The notes under the pieces were generated by a model. That model worked only from the letters and a program-made list of their open reading frames with translations. It had not been told where the DNA came from and did no database searches. Of a DNA stretch of 17,172 nt, positions 7,825-15,238 are shown piece by piece. The stretch comes from Ch128b sp049699815 (lineage in GTDB: Bacteria; Bacteroidota; Ignavibacteria; Ch128b). The DNA is taken from contig JBNAWO010000048.1 in assembly GCA_049699815.1 (NCBI GenBank), positions 1-17,172 of the forward strand. Reading direction: 5' to 3'. Each line of letters opens with the position of its first letter. The stretch's first letter is position 1. Position numbers and translations under genes: made by a program.

Positions 7825-10209
7825 TCAAAATTCATACTGTGCTGTAAAATTCACAATCGATTCGTTCTTTATTGGCTTTGAATTGAAAAGATATCGAACA
7901 CTCAAGTTAATTGAGAAATTCTGACGCAAATAATATTGATTGAACAAATCAATAATTATTCTCTTTAAGTTACCAAATGAGGGGTTAATTGAAAGTGTTG
8001 TCCTTAGCTTATCATTAAATGAATTAACCTTCGAGCCTGCCGTAAATGAAAAATACTCATATTTATATGTAGAAATTGAAGAACTGCTAATAGAGGTTCC
8101 CCAGAATGTTGAAAATTTTTTATTCCAGAAATTATGAATTGATAAATTAATCGATAGAAACTTAGCAGATAAATTTCTAAAGGAATAGTCTTTCTTTCTG
8201 CTTGTAATCACATTTAAAAATATTCTATGTAAAACTTTTAGACGGAGATCATAATTCGATGAAAAAGAAATTTGATGAGTTAAATCATTCAAATAATTCA
8301 AACGGCGAACCGAATCTGCAGTTGCCGGATCGATATCATTCTTTGTTTTATAACTTGAATAACCTATGGTTAAGTTCGGAAAATTTCTTCTGAGATAAAG
8401 TGAAACCGAGCTTTCAAAGTTTTGAAAATTAGTCGTTGCTATTTTTGTTTTCTGCAAGTTATCACTCAGATTTTCATAACTGACTGAAAGAAAAACTCTA
8501 TTTTCAAATAAACCAATTCGATCCATCAATTGAAGTCCTTTGATATCATTTCTTAAGAAATTCTGACCAAATGATGTATATTCATTTCCACGATAGATGT
8601 AAGCAGTTCTAAAATAATTACCAAAGTAATTCAAACTAAAACTTGCTTCAGCAGCCAATGTGGGAAGTTCCTGCGGATTTAACGGAATGATAAACTGATT
8701 AATCGTTATGATATTTTTTCCAATATCTCTGACTTTTTTTATTAATTCAGGATCCCCGCCAAATGGCTTATCTGGTCCAAAAAGTGAGTCAATTAATTTG
8801 TCAGTAAAATTGCCAGTTGAAATGTCATTATTCAAAAGTGAAAATGCACCCTGAGCTTTGAAAAGAATTCTTTGATCATCAATACCAATCAAAAGATCTG
8901 AACCAATTACAACATTTTCTTTCGGTCTTGCGCCCAATTCAATTGAGTTCATATTATCTTTCGAATGCAAATAAGTAAATCCAAGCTGAAAATTTTTTCC
9001 TCGACCAAAATATGGTCTAACTGCAAAAAGTCTTCTCTGATAGGTTCCAAGATTTACTCTTGCAAAAGGTTTGCCATATTTCGCTGAATCTACAGGGATT
9101 ACATTACTTCCAATTACTACACTATCTCTTGAAAATAATTGAATAAGTCCGCCCTCAACTTTTCTTGTAACTTCACCATAAGAAACTTGAAGATTGAAAA
9201 ATCCGAATTCAAGATTTCCAGTTATACCTCTCAATCTTTTTCCGTTCATAATTAAGGTAGGAAAAACCGGATAATGATCGCCTAAAAACAATTTAAAGAA
9301 ATCAGCATCAAAACTTAAAAGGAAACGATTTTGAGGTTGAAGGTAATTTTTTTCTTCGTTCGTAACGAAAAAATTAAGCGAGGAATTCAAACTGCCATAA
9401 TTTCCAGAAAACTGTGCATTCAATCTATTGTAATTAAAAATTCCACTTCTCATCGATTCATAATTGGACTCAACTTTAGTAAATCCACCATACTTAAATT
9501 TTCTCTGTTGAACAGCCACTTTCTGTTCCTGTGGAATGATTCTGAAATTGAAATTCGAAATTGAAATCGGTTTTCCTGTTATATCGTAAAGAACAACTTT
9601 TACATTATTGTTTCCAATAATTAAATTTTTATAAAGTCCCTGAATAAGATAAACTAAATCATAATTAAAAGTTAAAAGGGAGGTTACTTCATCGTTATTT
9701 ATCCAGATGCGTGTATATTCTTTCCTTACTTTAGGACTAACTCTTAAAAGCGAAATGGCAAGGAAAAATTCATCCTTTGTAATTGGTTCTTCCGAATCAG
9801 GACTCAAGATAATGATTGTTTCGTCAGTTTGTTCTCTCTTCTTTACATTAATTCGATAAAAATTCCCAGTCTCTGATGCTTTGTAGGGGTAACTTAAAAC
9901 ATTTCCGTTGGTTGTCAAAACTTTTATGTAATACTCGATATGTGGAAATACAACATAATCTGGTGGAATTGTAGCTGTAAGTGTATGCCCTTGAATATTC
10001 ATCTCAATTACTGAAAGTTCTACTCTGCCAAAAGTTCTGTAATAAAGAAAAGCTTGTTGAATTTCTACATTTTCAACTACATCAAGTTTGATTTGTACCG
10101 GTTGGTTTTCAAATACTTCTCTCTGTTCTTCTAAATTGATAAACTCTTGTTGTGGAAAAATTGAAGCAACTAAAAATAAATTAAAAAGAACAAAAGCTCT
10201 CCTGATCAA
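7825..10209 (-). CDS. Secreted outer-membrane beta-barrel protein with N-terminal Ig-like domains, family not recognised
   Basis: A 794-residue protein. Residues 1 to about 19 form a signal peptide ending in a Gln-rich cleavage region. Residues about 20-115 look like an Ig/FnIII-type beta-sandwich (alternating hydrophobics, 'IEYYIKVLTTNG' near 90). A second beta-rich region follows to about 230, with a FecR/SprA-free linker. From about 240 to the end are many amphipathic strands rich in Tyr, Phe, Asn and Ser, and the last residue is Phe (QYEF), the classical C-terminal signal for insertion by the BAM machinery. I therefore infer an outer-membrane barrel of roughly 550 residues with a periplasmic or surface Ig module. 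No TonB plug, POTRA or type IX C-terminal domain is visible. Translation starts at TTG, supported by AGGAGA 7 nt upstream and the absence of a suitable ATG. It lies downstream of the FecR gene but beyond a strong terminator, so it probably has its own promoter within 10210-10302. Function unknown. Confidence 0.8.
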   Translation of the reverse strand: MIRRAFVLFNLFLVASIFPQQEFINLEEQREVFENQPVQIKLDVVENVEIQQAFLYYRTFGRVELSVIEMNIQGHTLTATIPPDYVVFPHIEYYIKVLTTNGNVLSYPYKASETGNFYRINVKKREQTDETIIILSPDSEEPITKDEFFLAISLLRVSPKVRKEYTRIWINNDEVTSLLTFNYDLVYLIQGLYKNLIIGNNNVKVVLYDITGKPISISNFNFRIIPQEQKVAVQQRKFKYGGFTKVESNYESMRSGIFNYNRLNAQFSGNYGSLNSSLNFFVTNEEKNYLQPQNRFLLSFDADFFKLFLGDHYPVFPTLIMNGKRLRGITGNLEFGFFNLQVSYGEVTRKVEGGLIQLFSRDSVVIGSNVIPVDSAKYGKPFARVNLGTYQRRLFAVRPYFGRGKNFQLGFTYLHSKDNMNSIELGARPKENVVIGSDLLIGIDDQRILFKAQGAFSLLNNDISTGNFTDKLIDSLFGPDKPFGGDPELIKKVRDIGKNIITINQFIIPLNPQELPTLAAEASFSLNYFGNYFRTAYIYRGNEYTSFGQNFLRNDIKGLQLMDRIGLFENRVFLSVSYENLSDNLQKTKIATTNFQNFESSVSLYLRRNFPNLTIGYSSYKTKNDIDPATADSVRRLNYLNDLTHQISFSSNYDLRLKVLHRIFLNVITSRKKDYSFRNLSAKFLSINLSIHNFWNKKFSTFWGTSISSSSISTYKYEYFSFTAGSKVNSFNDKLRTTLSINPSFGNLKRIIIDLFNQYYLRQNFSINLSVRYLFNSKPIKNESIVNFTAQYEF

Positions 10210-10216
10210 ATATTTA

Positions 10217-10222
10217 TCTCCT
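10217..10222 (-). promoter_or_regulatory. Shine-Dalgarno AGGAGA fixing a TTG start for the beta-barrel gene
   Basis: AGGAGA reads 10222 to 10217 on the minus strand, seven bases before TTG at 10209. That TTG is the only start-like codon at proper spacing, and the frame from it begins with a clear basic-hydrophobic signal peptide (IRRAF, then LFNLFLVAS). Confidence 0.7.
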
Positions 10223-10302
10223 ATGTTTCTAAAGAAAATTACAAAATAAAAAACAAATCTAACAACAATTAAAAATGTTAACGAACAAATTTACTATCAC
10301 AC

Positions 10303-10384
10303 GCAAAAAAAAAGCTGCCCGCAAAGAATCAACTCCGATTAAAGATTTTAAGATAAAAGAAAAATACTCTTTGGGCAGCTTTTC
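10303..10384 (-). terminator. Rho-independent terminator downstream of the FecR gene, with an unusually long loop
   Basis: On the minus strand AAAAGCTGCCC (from 10383) followed by AAAG pairs with CTTTGC-GGGCAGC ending at about 10314. The pairing is GC-rich and perfect over the AAAGCTGCCC/GGGCAGCTTT core, with a two-base GC bulge. Nine T residues follow (10313 to 10305). The stem starts about 15 bases after the FecR stop codon, exactly where a terminator is expected. The enclosed loop of roughly 40 nt is far longer than usual. In the plus direction the right arm is followed only by a short mixed T stretch, so termination is mainly for minus transcripts. Confidence 0.82.
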
Positions 10385-10398
10385 AAATTTTTTACTTA

Positions 10399-11097
10399 TT
10401 ATTCAAAATCCAGATAATAAATTCTAAACTTTCCTTGTGGTGTTTGAATTTCCAGATATTTTACATTTGTCTTCAAAGTATTTCGAGATTCATTTCGCTC
10501 TTGTTCTGTAGAAGGATTAATTGAAACATTTCCTTCTCTATTTACAAAAGAAGAATTTCCCGCTACAACAGAACCTGATTGTTGGGCACCATACAATGCT
10601 CTCACATCAACAACTCCACTTTCAACAACAAGTAAAGTTTGTCCATTTTCATCAACATTCACAAAACCGGATGTACCTCGGATAGTTGCAACAGCAGTGG
10701 GAGTTGTAATAATAAACTCATCTTCATCTTGTTGCTTTTCAACATCAAATCTCATTTTACCTACATCAATTTTGGTGTTTTTGATTAATCCTCTTTCTTT
10801 CTTATCTGCATAAATTGTAATTGTTGTATTTTCTCTCACTCTCAGTGTACTACCATCTACAAAGCGAACTACAGCTACAGATTTTTCTCCTGTTTTCAAC
10901 TGATCAGCAGTTTCGAGTTGTGTAGCAGGGATTGTCTTAAGCCAATCGGTTGTAGGTTTTTTATGTTTTACATCCTGAATGACTTTTAGAACAATTGCAG
11001 CATTGTAAGCTGTAGGATTATTTGGAATAAATGTAAATGCTGTAAAAATCAAAATTGAAATAATAGAGAAGACTGCTAAAAATTTTTTCCGGTACAT
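10399..11097 (-). CDS. FecR-domain envelope protein
   Basis: 232 residues with a single hydrophobic segment at about 6-25 (signal peptide or signal anchor). The FecR fold follows at roughly 60-170. Recognisable pieces are LKTGEKSVAVVRFVDGSTLRV (in two parts: 67-75 and 76-87), then TTPTAVATIRGT at 131-142 (the most conserved FecR element), and VVESGVVDV at 157-165. The classical N-terminal cytoplasmic anti-sigma region of FecR is absent, so this is a stand-alone periplasmic FecR-fold protein, not an anti-sigma factor; such proteins are common beside envelope genes and their ligand is unknown. The start has a textbook SD, GGAGGGG (11110 to 11104), six bases before the ATG, in the 15-bp gap after the upstream gene's stop. 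It is therefore the second gene of a two-gene operon and is followed by a strong terminator. Confidence 0.87.
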   Translation of the reverse strand: MYRKKFLAVFSIISILIFTAFTFIPNNPTAYNAAIVLKVIQDVKHKKPTTDWLKTIPATQLETADQLKTGEKSVAVVRFVDGSTLRVRENTTITIYADKKERGLIKNTKIDVGKMRFDVEKQQDEDEFIITTPTAVATIRGTSGFVNVDENGQTLLVVESGVVDVRALYGAQQSGSVVAGNSSFVNREGNVSINPSTEQERNESRNTLKTNVKYLEIQTPQGKFRIYYLDFE

Positions 11098-11112
11098 AAT
11101 TTACCCCTCCAA

Positions 11113-12138
11113 TTATTCTTTTGTAATTCTTATGATGTTATTAGCATTCATCTCAAGGAAATTTATTAGCTCCTCAAAAGTCATAATCGTTCCATCTTCT
11201 TTTCTTATTTGAAGTTTTGAAGGATCAAGTTGCCCCATCTGAAGTAATTGAGCCAATTCATTTTGCCCAAGTCGATTTAAAACATTGTTAAATCGAGCAA
11301 TCAATTGCTGATAATATTGAGACTCAGGATTTAAGATTGAGAAGTTTATAATTTCACTAAAAATTTTTTTGCCGCCAGCAGGACCCGGAACATTTGCTGA
11401 AACCTGAAGAACTATTTCACTCCCAGGTTTTAACTCCCTTTCAAGAATATCTCTCAAATTTACACTTGTGACAACTCCAACATTTCGATTGTTTACAAGT
11501 GGAGTTCCTCTTTGTAATGCTTCCTCGAGCGATTGATTGCGATCGCCTCTTTCACTTGCTTTGATATAATATTCAGACGCACCGGAAATTGGCGTCCATT
11601 CTACGAGTATATTTCCAGCATCGTAAGATTGATTTGTACGTGGATTTATTATAGTAAGTGTTTGAGATGGATTTAGAAAAACGAGATTTTTCGAGTCGCT
11701 TGATAAGAGATTTTGGCTGGTTGAATCATAAAGGTAAACTGTTAACCTATACTCACCCGTTGGTTTACCGTATCTAATATTTTCTTCAATCAAATCTCTG
11801 TTTGCGCGATGATCATAAATTCTGATATCAACTTTTCCTATATCATCATTGCATAATGTTCTTGAAAGAAATGGTCTTGTTATGAACCAGGCAATTTCAA
11901 CAAAATCAGTTGCACCAACTTTTTTCCATTCTACTTGTCCGGCCATAACAACTGTTTGATCTGGTGCATTTATCTCAGCGCAAAAAATTCGAGGAGCTCC
12001 TTGTAAATCATTAATTGTTGCAAATGATGCAAAATCGGTTGTGGTCAGCTCAGGAAAGACAATTAATTTAATTGAAGGCTGGGAAAAAACTGTTGTGAGA
12101 GGCATCAAAAACAGAATAAAAATTTTAAGGATTCTCAT
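11113..12138 (-). CDS. Secreted protein with an FnIII-like domain, family not recognised
   Basis: 341 residues. Residues 1-19 are a signal peptide with a likely cleavage in VFS-Q, leaving an N-terminal Gln, frequent in Bacteroidota exports. Residues about 20-150 form a beta-rich domain with two cysteines (53 and 96) that could make a disulfide. Residues about 155-260 resemble an FnIII/Ig-like repeat: 'INPRTNQSY', then 'VEWTPISGASEYYI', the Trp and Tyr positions typical of FnIII strands B and C. The C-terminal 80 residues are predicted helical, with a Gln/Leu-rich run (QNELAQLLQMGQLDP). No lipobox, membrane anchor or type IX sorting domain is seen, so it is probably periplasmic or bound to a partner. 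ATG at 12138 has GGAGGG just 3 nt upstream. It is the first gene of the operon with the FecR protein, and the two may act together. Function unknown. Confidence 0.78.
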   Translation of the reverse strand: MRILKIFILFLMPLTTVFSQPSIKLIVFPELTTTDFASFATINDLQGAPRIFCAEINAPDQTVVMAGQVEWKKVGATDFVEIAWFITRPFLSRTLCNDDIGKVDIRIYDHRANRDLIEENIRYGKPTGEYRLTVYLYDSTSQNLLSSDSKNLVFLNPSQTLTIINPRTNQSYDAGNILVEWTPISGASEYYIKASERGDRNQSLEEALQRGTPLVNNRNVGVVTSVNLRDILERELKPGSEIVLQVSANVPGPAGGKKIFSEIINFSILNPESQYYQQLIARFNNVLNRLGQNELAQLLQMGQLDPSKLQIRKEDGTIMTFEELINFLEMNANNIIRITKE

Positions 12139-12286
12139 AAACCCTCCATTATTTTAATCAAAAAATTTATTAACTAAATTGAATTAAAAAAGTATAAAAT
12201 TCTGAAAACAATCACTTTTAATATAAATTTTTTCGACCAAATTTCAACAATTCTTTGTCAGATGAATAAGATTTTATAGTGAGAAT
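12139..12286. promoter_or_regulatory. Divergent intergenic promoter region
   Basis: This 148-bp AT-rich gap separates the start codons of the secreted/FecR operon (minus) and the sensor-kinase operon (plus), so promoters for both must lie in it or just outside. The best sigma-70-like candidate for the minus operon is TTGAAA (12247 to 12242) with TATATT (12225 to 12220), 16-bp spacing. For the plus operon I see only TTGTCA with TATAGT at a 14-bp spacing ending close to the ATG, which is too short to trust. No operator-like symmetry stands out. Confidence 0.4.
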
Positions 12287-13504
12287 ATGCTTAAAAAACT
12301 AATTGAAATTTCAATCAAACTTACTTCCGAAAAAAATCCCGATAAATTATTGGAGCTTATCATTTCTTCAGCTCTGGATTTTCTCGAAGCTGAAAGAGCA
12401 ACTGTATTTTTAATTGACAATAAAACTAATGAACTATATTCAAGAGTTGGAACTGGTGTAAATGCTTACGAAATTCGTTTCCCAATTGATAAAGGAATTG
12501 CGGGCTATGTTGCTCAGTCAGGTGAAAGTCTAATTATTGAAAATCCATACGAACATCCTCTTTTTAACAAAGAGATTGACTCAAAAACTGGATTTGTCAC
12601 TCGAGATATTTTAACAGTTCCAATGAAAAATGTTGAAGAAGAAATAATTGGTGTATTTCAGGTTCTAAATAAGATCAATGGAATTTTCAACGATGAAGAT
12701 AAAGAATATGCTCAGGCATTTGCTTCAATTTCTGCTGTTGCAATTGAGAACGCAAGATTAATTGAAGAACAGAAAAAGCAATATGCGCTTCTTCGAAAAG
12801 CTTACGATGAATTGCAAGCCGCTCAAGAAACTATTATCAAACAGGAAAAATTTGCAACTATTGGTCAACTTGCATCGGGTATTAATCACGAAATCAAAAA
12901 TCAACTCGGAGTTGTGATGGCGGTTGAAGCAATCAGAAAAATGTATCCCGATAATCAGAAAGTTCAGATGTATACTCAATTAATTCTTGAAGCACGAAAT
13001 AGAATTGTAAGTTTGCTCGATGAGATTCGTGATTTCGCAAAGAAGAAAGATTATGAAAAAGCTGAAACCAATTTAATTGAATTGATAAATCATACATTAA
13101 ATATATGCCGTTTCGATAAAGACCTTGATTCAATGAAACTAATCTTTCAACCAGATGAAAATCTTAAACCAATTGTTCTTGTCAATGCAGATAAAATCCA
13201 ACAGGTTTTGATTAATTTAATTAGAAATGCTGGCCACGCCTCTGAGCCTCGAAGTAAAATTGAAATTGAACTTGAAAAACAGGATAATTTCTGGTTGATT
13301 AAAGTTCGAGATTATGGAAAAGGAATTCCCGATGATATCAAAGAAAAAGTCTGGGAACCATTTTTTACGACCAAAAGCTCCGGAACTGGACTTGGACTTG
13401 ACATTTGCAAAAAGATAATTGAGAATCACAATGGCGAAATCTGGTTTGAATCTGAATCCAACAAAGGAACAACTTTCTTTATTAAATTACCAGCAATTTC
13501 TTAG
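12287..13504 (+). CDS. Soluble GAF-domain sensor histidine kinase
   Basis: 405 residues without signal peptide or membrane segments. A GAF domain spans about 15-158 (RATVFLID at 37, GIAGYVA at 70, TGFVTRDILTVP at 101-112). A coiled coil follows at about 158-188, then a HisKA dimerisation domain with the phosphoacceptor His201 in HEIKNQL. The HATPase domain has the N box (NLIRNAGHAS, 310-319), G1 box (RDYGKGIP, 341-348), F box (EPFFTTK, 357-363) and G2 box (SGTGLGLDI, 365-373). All catalytic motifs are intact, so it should autophosphorylate in response to a cytosolic GAF ligand. No receiver domain is fused and no response regulator lies in the window. Its stop codon is two bases from the start of the next gene, indicating co-translation with the RsbU-type phosphatase. 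The partner of the phosphoryl group is unknown. Confidence 0.92.
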   Translation: MLKKLIEISIKLTSEKNPDKLLELIISSALDFLEAERATVFLIDNKTNELYSRVGTGVNAYEIRFPIDKGIAGYVAQSGESLIIENPYEHPLFNKEIDSKTGFVTRDILTVPMKNVEEEIIGVFQVLNKINGIFNDEDKEYAQAFASISAVAIENARLIEEQKKQYALLRKAYDELQAAQETIIKQEKFATIGQLASGINHEIKNQLGVVMAVEAIRKMYPDNQKVQMYTQLILEARNRIVSLLDEIRDFAKKKDYEKAETNLIELINHTLNICRFDKDLDSMKLIFQPDENLKPIVLVNADKIQQVLINLIRNAGHASEPRSKIEIELEKQDNFWLIKVRDYGKGIPDDIKEKVWEPFFTTKSSGTGLGLDICKKIIENHNGEIWFESESNKGTTFFIKLPAIS

Positions 13505-13506
13505 AA

Positions 13507-14793
13507 ATGAATAAAGCAATTCAAAAACTTTCTAGAAAAAGTCTCGAAGCACTTATCGAAGCATTCGAATATATCTCATCTCCATTAAATCCAGATGAAA
13601 TTTTAAAATTAGTGCTTGAACAAATTTCAAATCTTTTAAATGCAGAAGCCGGCTCGATCTTTTTAATCAATGAAAAGACACAAAACCTTGAACTTAAAGT
13701 GGCTACTAATCTTTCGCAACAAGAGATTGAAAAAATTAAGGTTCCTATTGGTAAAGGATTGGCAGGTTATGTCGCTGAACATGATACTCTTGTAAACATT
13801 AAAGATGTAAAAAAAGACAATCGATTCTATTCTAATATAGATTCAATAACTGGATTTAAGACAAAAAATATTTTGACCGTTCCACTTAAAACTTCCGAAA
13901 AAGTTATAGGTGTTATCCAGGCACTTAATAAAAAAAATGGTGAGAACTTTAGCGAGGAAGATGAAATTCTTCTGACTGAATTTTCACGGCTTGTTGGTTT
14001 AACACTCGAAAAAGCATGGTTCTTATCACAACTAATTGAAAAACAAACAATTGAAGCTGATCTTGAAATCGCAAGCAAAATTCAGGAATCATTACTGCCA
14101 AAAAATGAACTTCGTTTATATGATATTTTAATCAAAGGATTTTACAAACCAGCAAAATATATCAGCGGTGATTATTATGATTTCTTTGTCTTAAATGATA
14201 ATGAAGTCCTTGTTGTATTAGGCGATGTAGCAGGCAAAGGAGCGCAAGCATCATTAATAATGGCCTCTGTTAAGGCTTATCTTTCCGCTGCAATTGAATC
14301 ACATCTTAGTTTCACCACCATTGCAAATAATTTAAATAAGTTTCTTGCTCAAAATACTCCATTCGATAAATTTATAACTATCTTTCTCGGATTGATAAAT
14401 TTTAATGAAAATAAAATTACTTACATTAACAGCGGTCATGAACCCGGAATAATTGTTTCCAGCGAAGGAAATCTTATTCAGCTCAACTCAAACAATATTA
14501 TGATGGGAGTTCTAGAAGACTTTGAATATATTCCAAGTGAACAAGCTTTTCCAAACAACTCTTTTCTTTTTATCTACACAGATGGAGTAACAGAAGCTAA
14601 CGATATTAACGATAATCGATTTGGTAACGAAAGACTGAATCATTTGCTATTAAAAAATTTCAGAACACCTCTTCAGATTTTCAAAGAATTACCGGAAAAC
14701 ATAATTCAATTTTCTATGGGAAAAGAGCAATTCGATGACATCACTTTTGTAATGGTTATTAGAGGGAAGTCTTTGATTGATTTTGAAAATTGA
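13507..14793 (+). CDS. GAF domain-containing PP2C-type (SpoIIE/RsbU) serine phosphatase
   Basis: 428 residues, cytosolic. A GAF domain occupies about 25-175. It ends in a sequence meeting the NKFDE pattern of cyclic-nucleotide-type GAF domains: Asn141-Lys142, Phe148, Asp152-Glu153. A linker helix with the family's ASKIQESLLP signature (189-198) leads into the SpoIIE phosphatase domain. Its metal-binding aspartates are visible: GDYYDFF (Asp222, Asp225), GDVAGKG (Asp240), YTDGVTEA (Asp359) and FDDITFV (Asp411). RsbU-like enzymes dephosphorylate an STAS antagonist so that it can bind the anti-sigma kinase, and an STAS gene follows 76 bp downstream. There is no SD and only 2 nt after the kinase stop, so translation is probably by re-initiation. 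Regulation is expected through the GAF domain, possibly by a cyclic nucleotide (inference). Confidence 0.92.
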   Translation: MNKAIQKLSRKSLEALIEAFEYISSPLNPDEILKLVLEQISNLLNAEAGSIFLINEKTQNLELKVATNLSQQEIEKIKVPIGKGLAGYVAEHDTLVNIKDVKKDNRFYSNIDSITGFKTKNILTVPLKTSEKVIGVIQALNKKNGENFSEEDEILLTEFSRLVGLTLEKAWFLSQLIEKQTIEADLEIASKIQESLLPKNELRLYDILIKGFYKPAKYISGDYYDFFVLNDNEVLVVLGDVAGKGAQASLIMASVKAYLSAAIESHLSFTTIANNLNKFLAQNTPFDKFITIFLGLINFNENKITYINSGHEPGIIVSSEGNLIQLNSNNIMMGVLEDFEYIPSEQAFPNNSFLFIYTDGVTEANDINDNRFGNERLNHLLLKNFRTPLQIFKELPENIIQFSMGKEQFDDITFVMVIRGKSLIDFEN

Positions 14794-14869
14794 TAAATCA
14801 ATTTCTTCTAATAAAACAAGCAACTAAATCTTAAGAATATTAAATTGTATCTAACAGGAATGAGAAAAT

Positions 14870-15220
14870 ATGAGTAATCAAATTAAGCTCGAACAACTCC
14901 AGAATTTTTGTAAAATTGAAGTTCTTGAACATCTGGCAGCAGCTCCTTTAACGATCGAGTTCAAAAAAATAATTGATGATGTGATTCAAAAAAATAAGTG
15001 TAAAAAAATATTATTTGACCTAACACATGTAGAATTTGTTGATAGTTCATTTATCGGTGCAATTGTCTATGCTTATAAAATTCTAAATAATATTGGTGGT
15101 AAAATTGCTGTTGTAATCAAAAGTTCAATGGTTTATGATAGGTTTATGGTCTCTCAATTAGATAAACTTTTTAAAATATTTTCAACTTATGACGAAGCTG
15201 AAACTTACATTATGGAGTGA
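14870..15220 (+). CDS. STAS-domain anti-sigma factor antagonist (RsbV/SpoIIAA-like)
   Basis: 116 residues, a single STAS domain of normal length. The conserved segment KKILFDLTHVEFVDSS (45-60) leads into FIGAIVYA. Ser59 directly after Asp58 corresponds to the regulatory phosphoserine of SpoIIAA/RsbV (MDSSGLG in Bacillus), and Ser60 follows. Unphosphorylated STAS antagonists sequester an anti-sigma kinase and release a sigma factor or another target. The upstream phosphatase is the obvious enzyme to dephosphorylate it. No RsbW-type kinase is present in the window, so its target is elsewhere or is not a sigma factor. The start at 14870 is preceded by a poor SD (AGGA at 14856-14859, 10 nt away). 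An AT-only palindrome (14787-14804) overlaps the end of the phosphatase gene upstream. Confidence 0.9.
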   Translation: MSNQIKLEQLQNFCKIEVLEHLAAAPLTIEFKKIIDDVIQKNKCKKILFDLTHVEFVDSSFIGAIVYAYKILNNIGGKIAVVIKSSMVYDRFMVSQLDKLFKIFSTYDEAETYIME

Positions 15221-15238
15221 TAATTTTTATTTAAATGA

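Noticed and set aside
10399..11097. FecR protein as an anti-sigma factor linked to the STAS/RsbU operon
   Set aside because: It lacks the cytoplasmic N-terminal anti-sigma region and no ECF sigma gene is nearby; only the periplasmic FecR fold is present.
12256..12279. TTGTCA/TATAGT as promoter of the sensor-kinase operon
   Set aside because: Spacing of 14 bp is too short for a sigma-70 site and would place the start at the ATG.
12758..14078. Minus-strand open frames opposite the kinase and phosphatase genes
   Set aside because: They are antisense shadows of genes with intact catalytic motifs; no independent evidence for translation.
14787..14804. Palindrome AAATTGAT-AA-ATCAATTT at the end of the phosphatase gene as a terminator
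   Set aside because: The stem is almost all A-T with a 2-nt loop and no U-run, and it overlaps the stop codon; the STAS gene needs read-through or its own promoter, so termination is unsupported.
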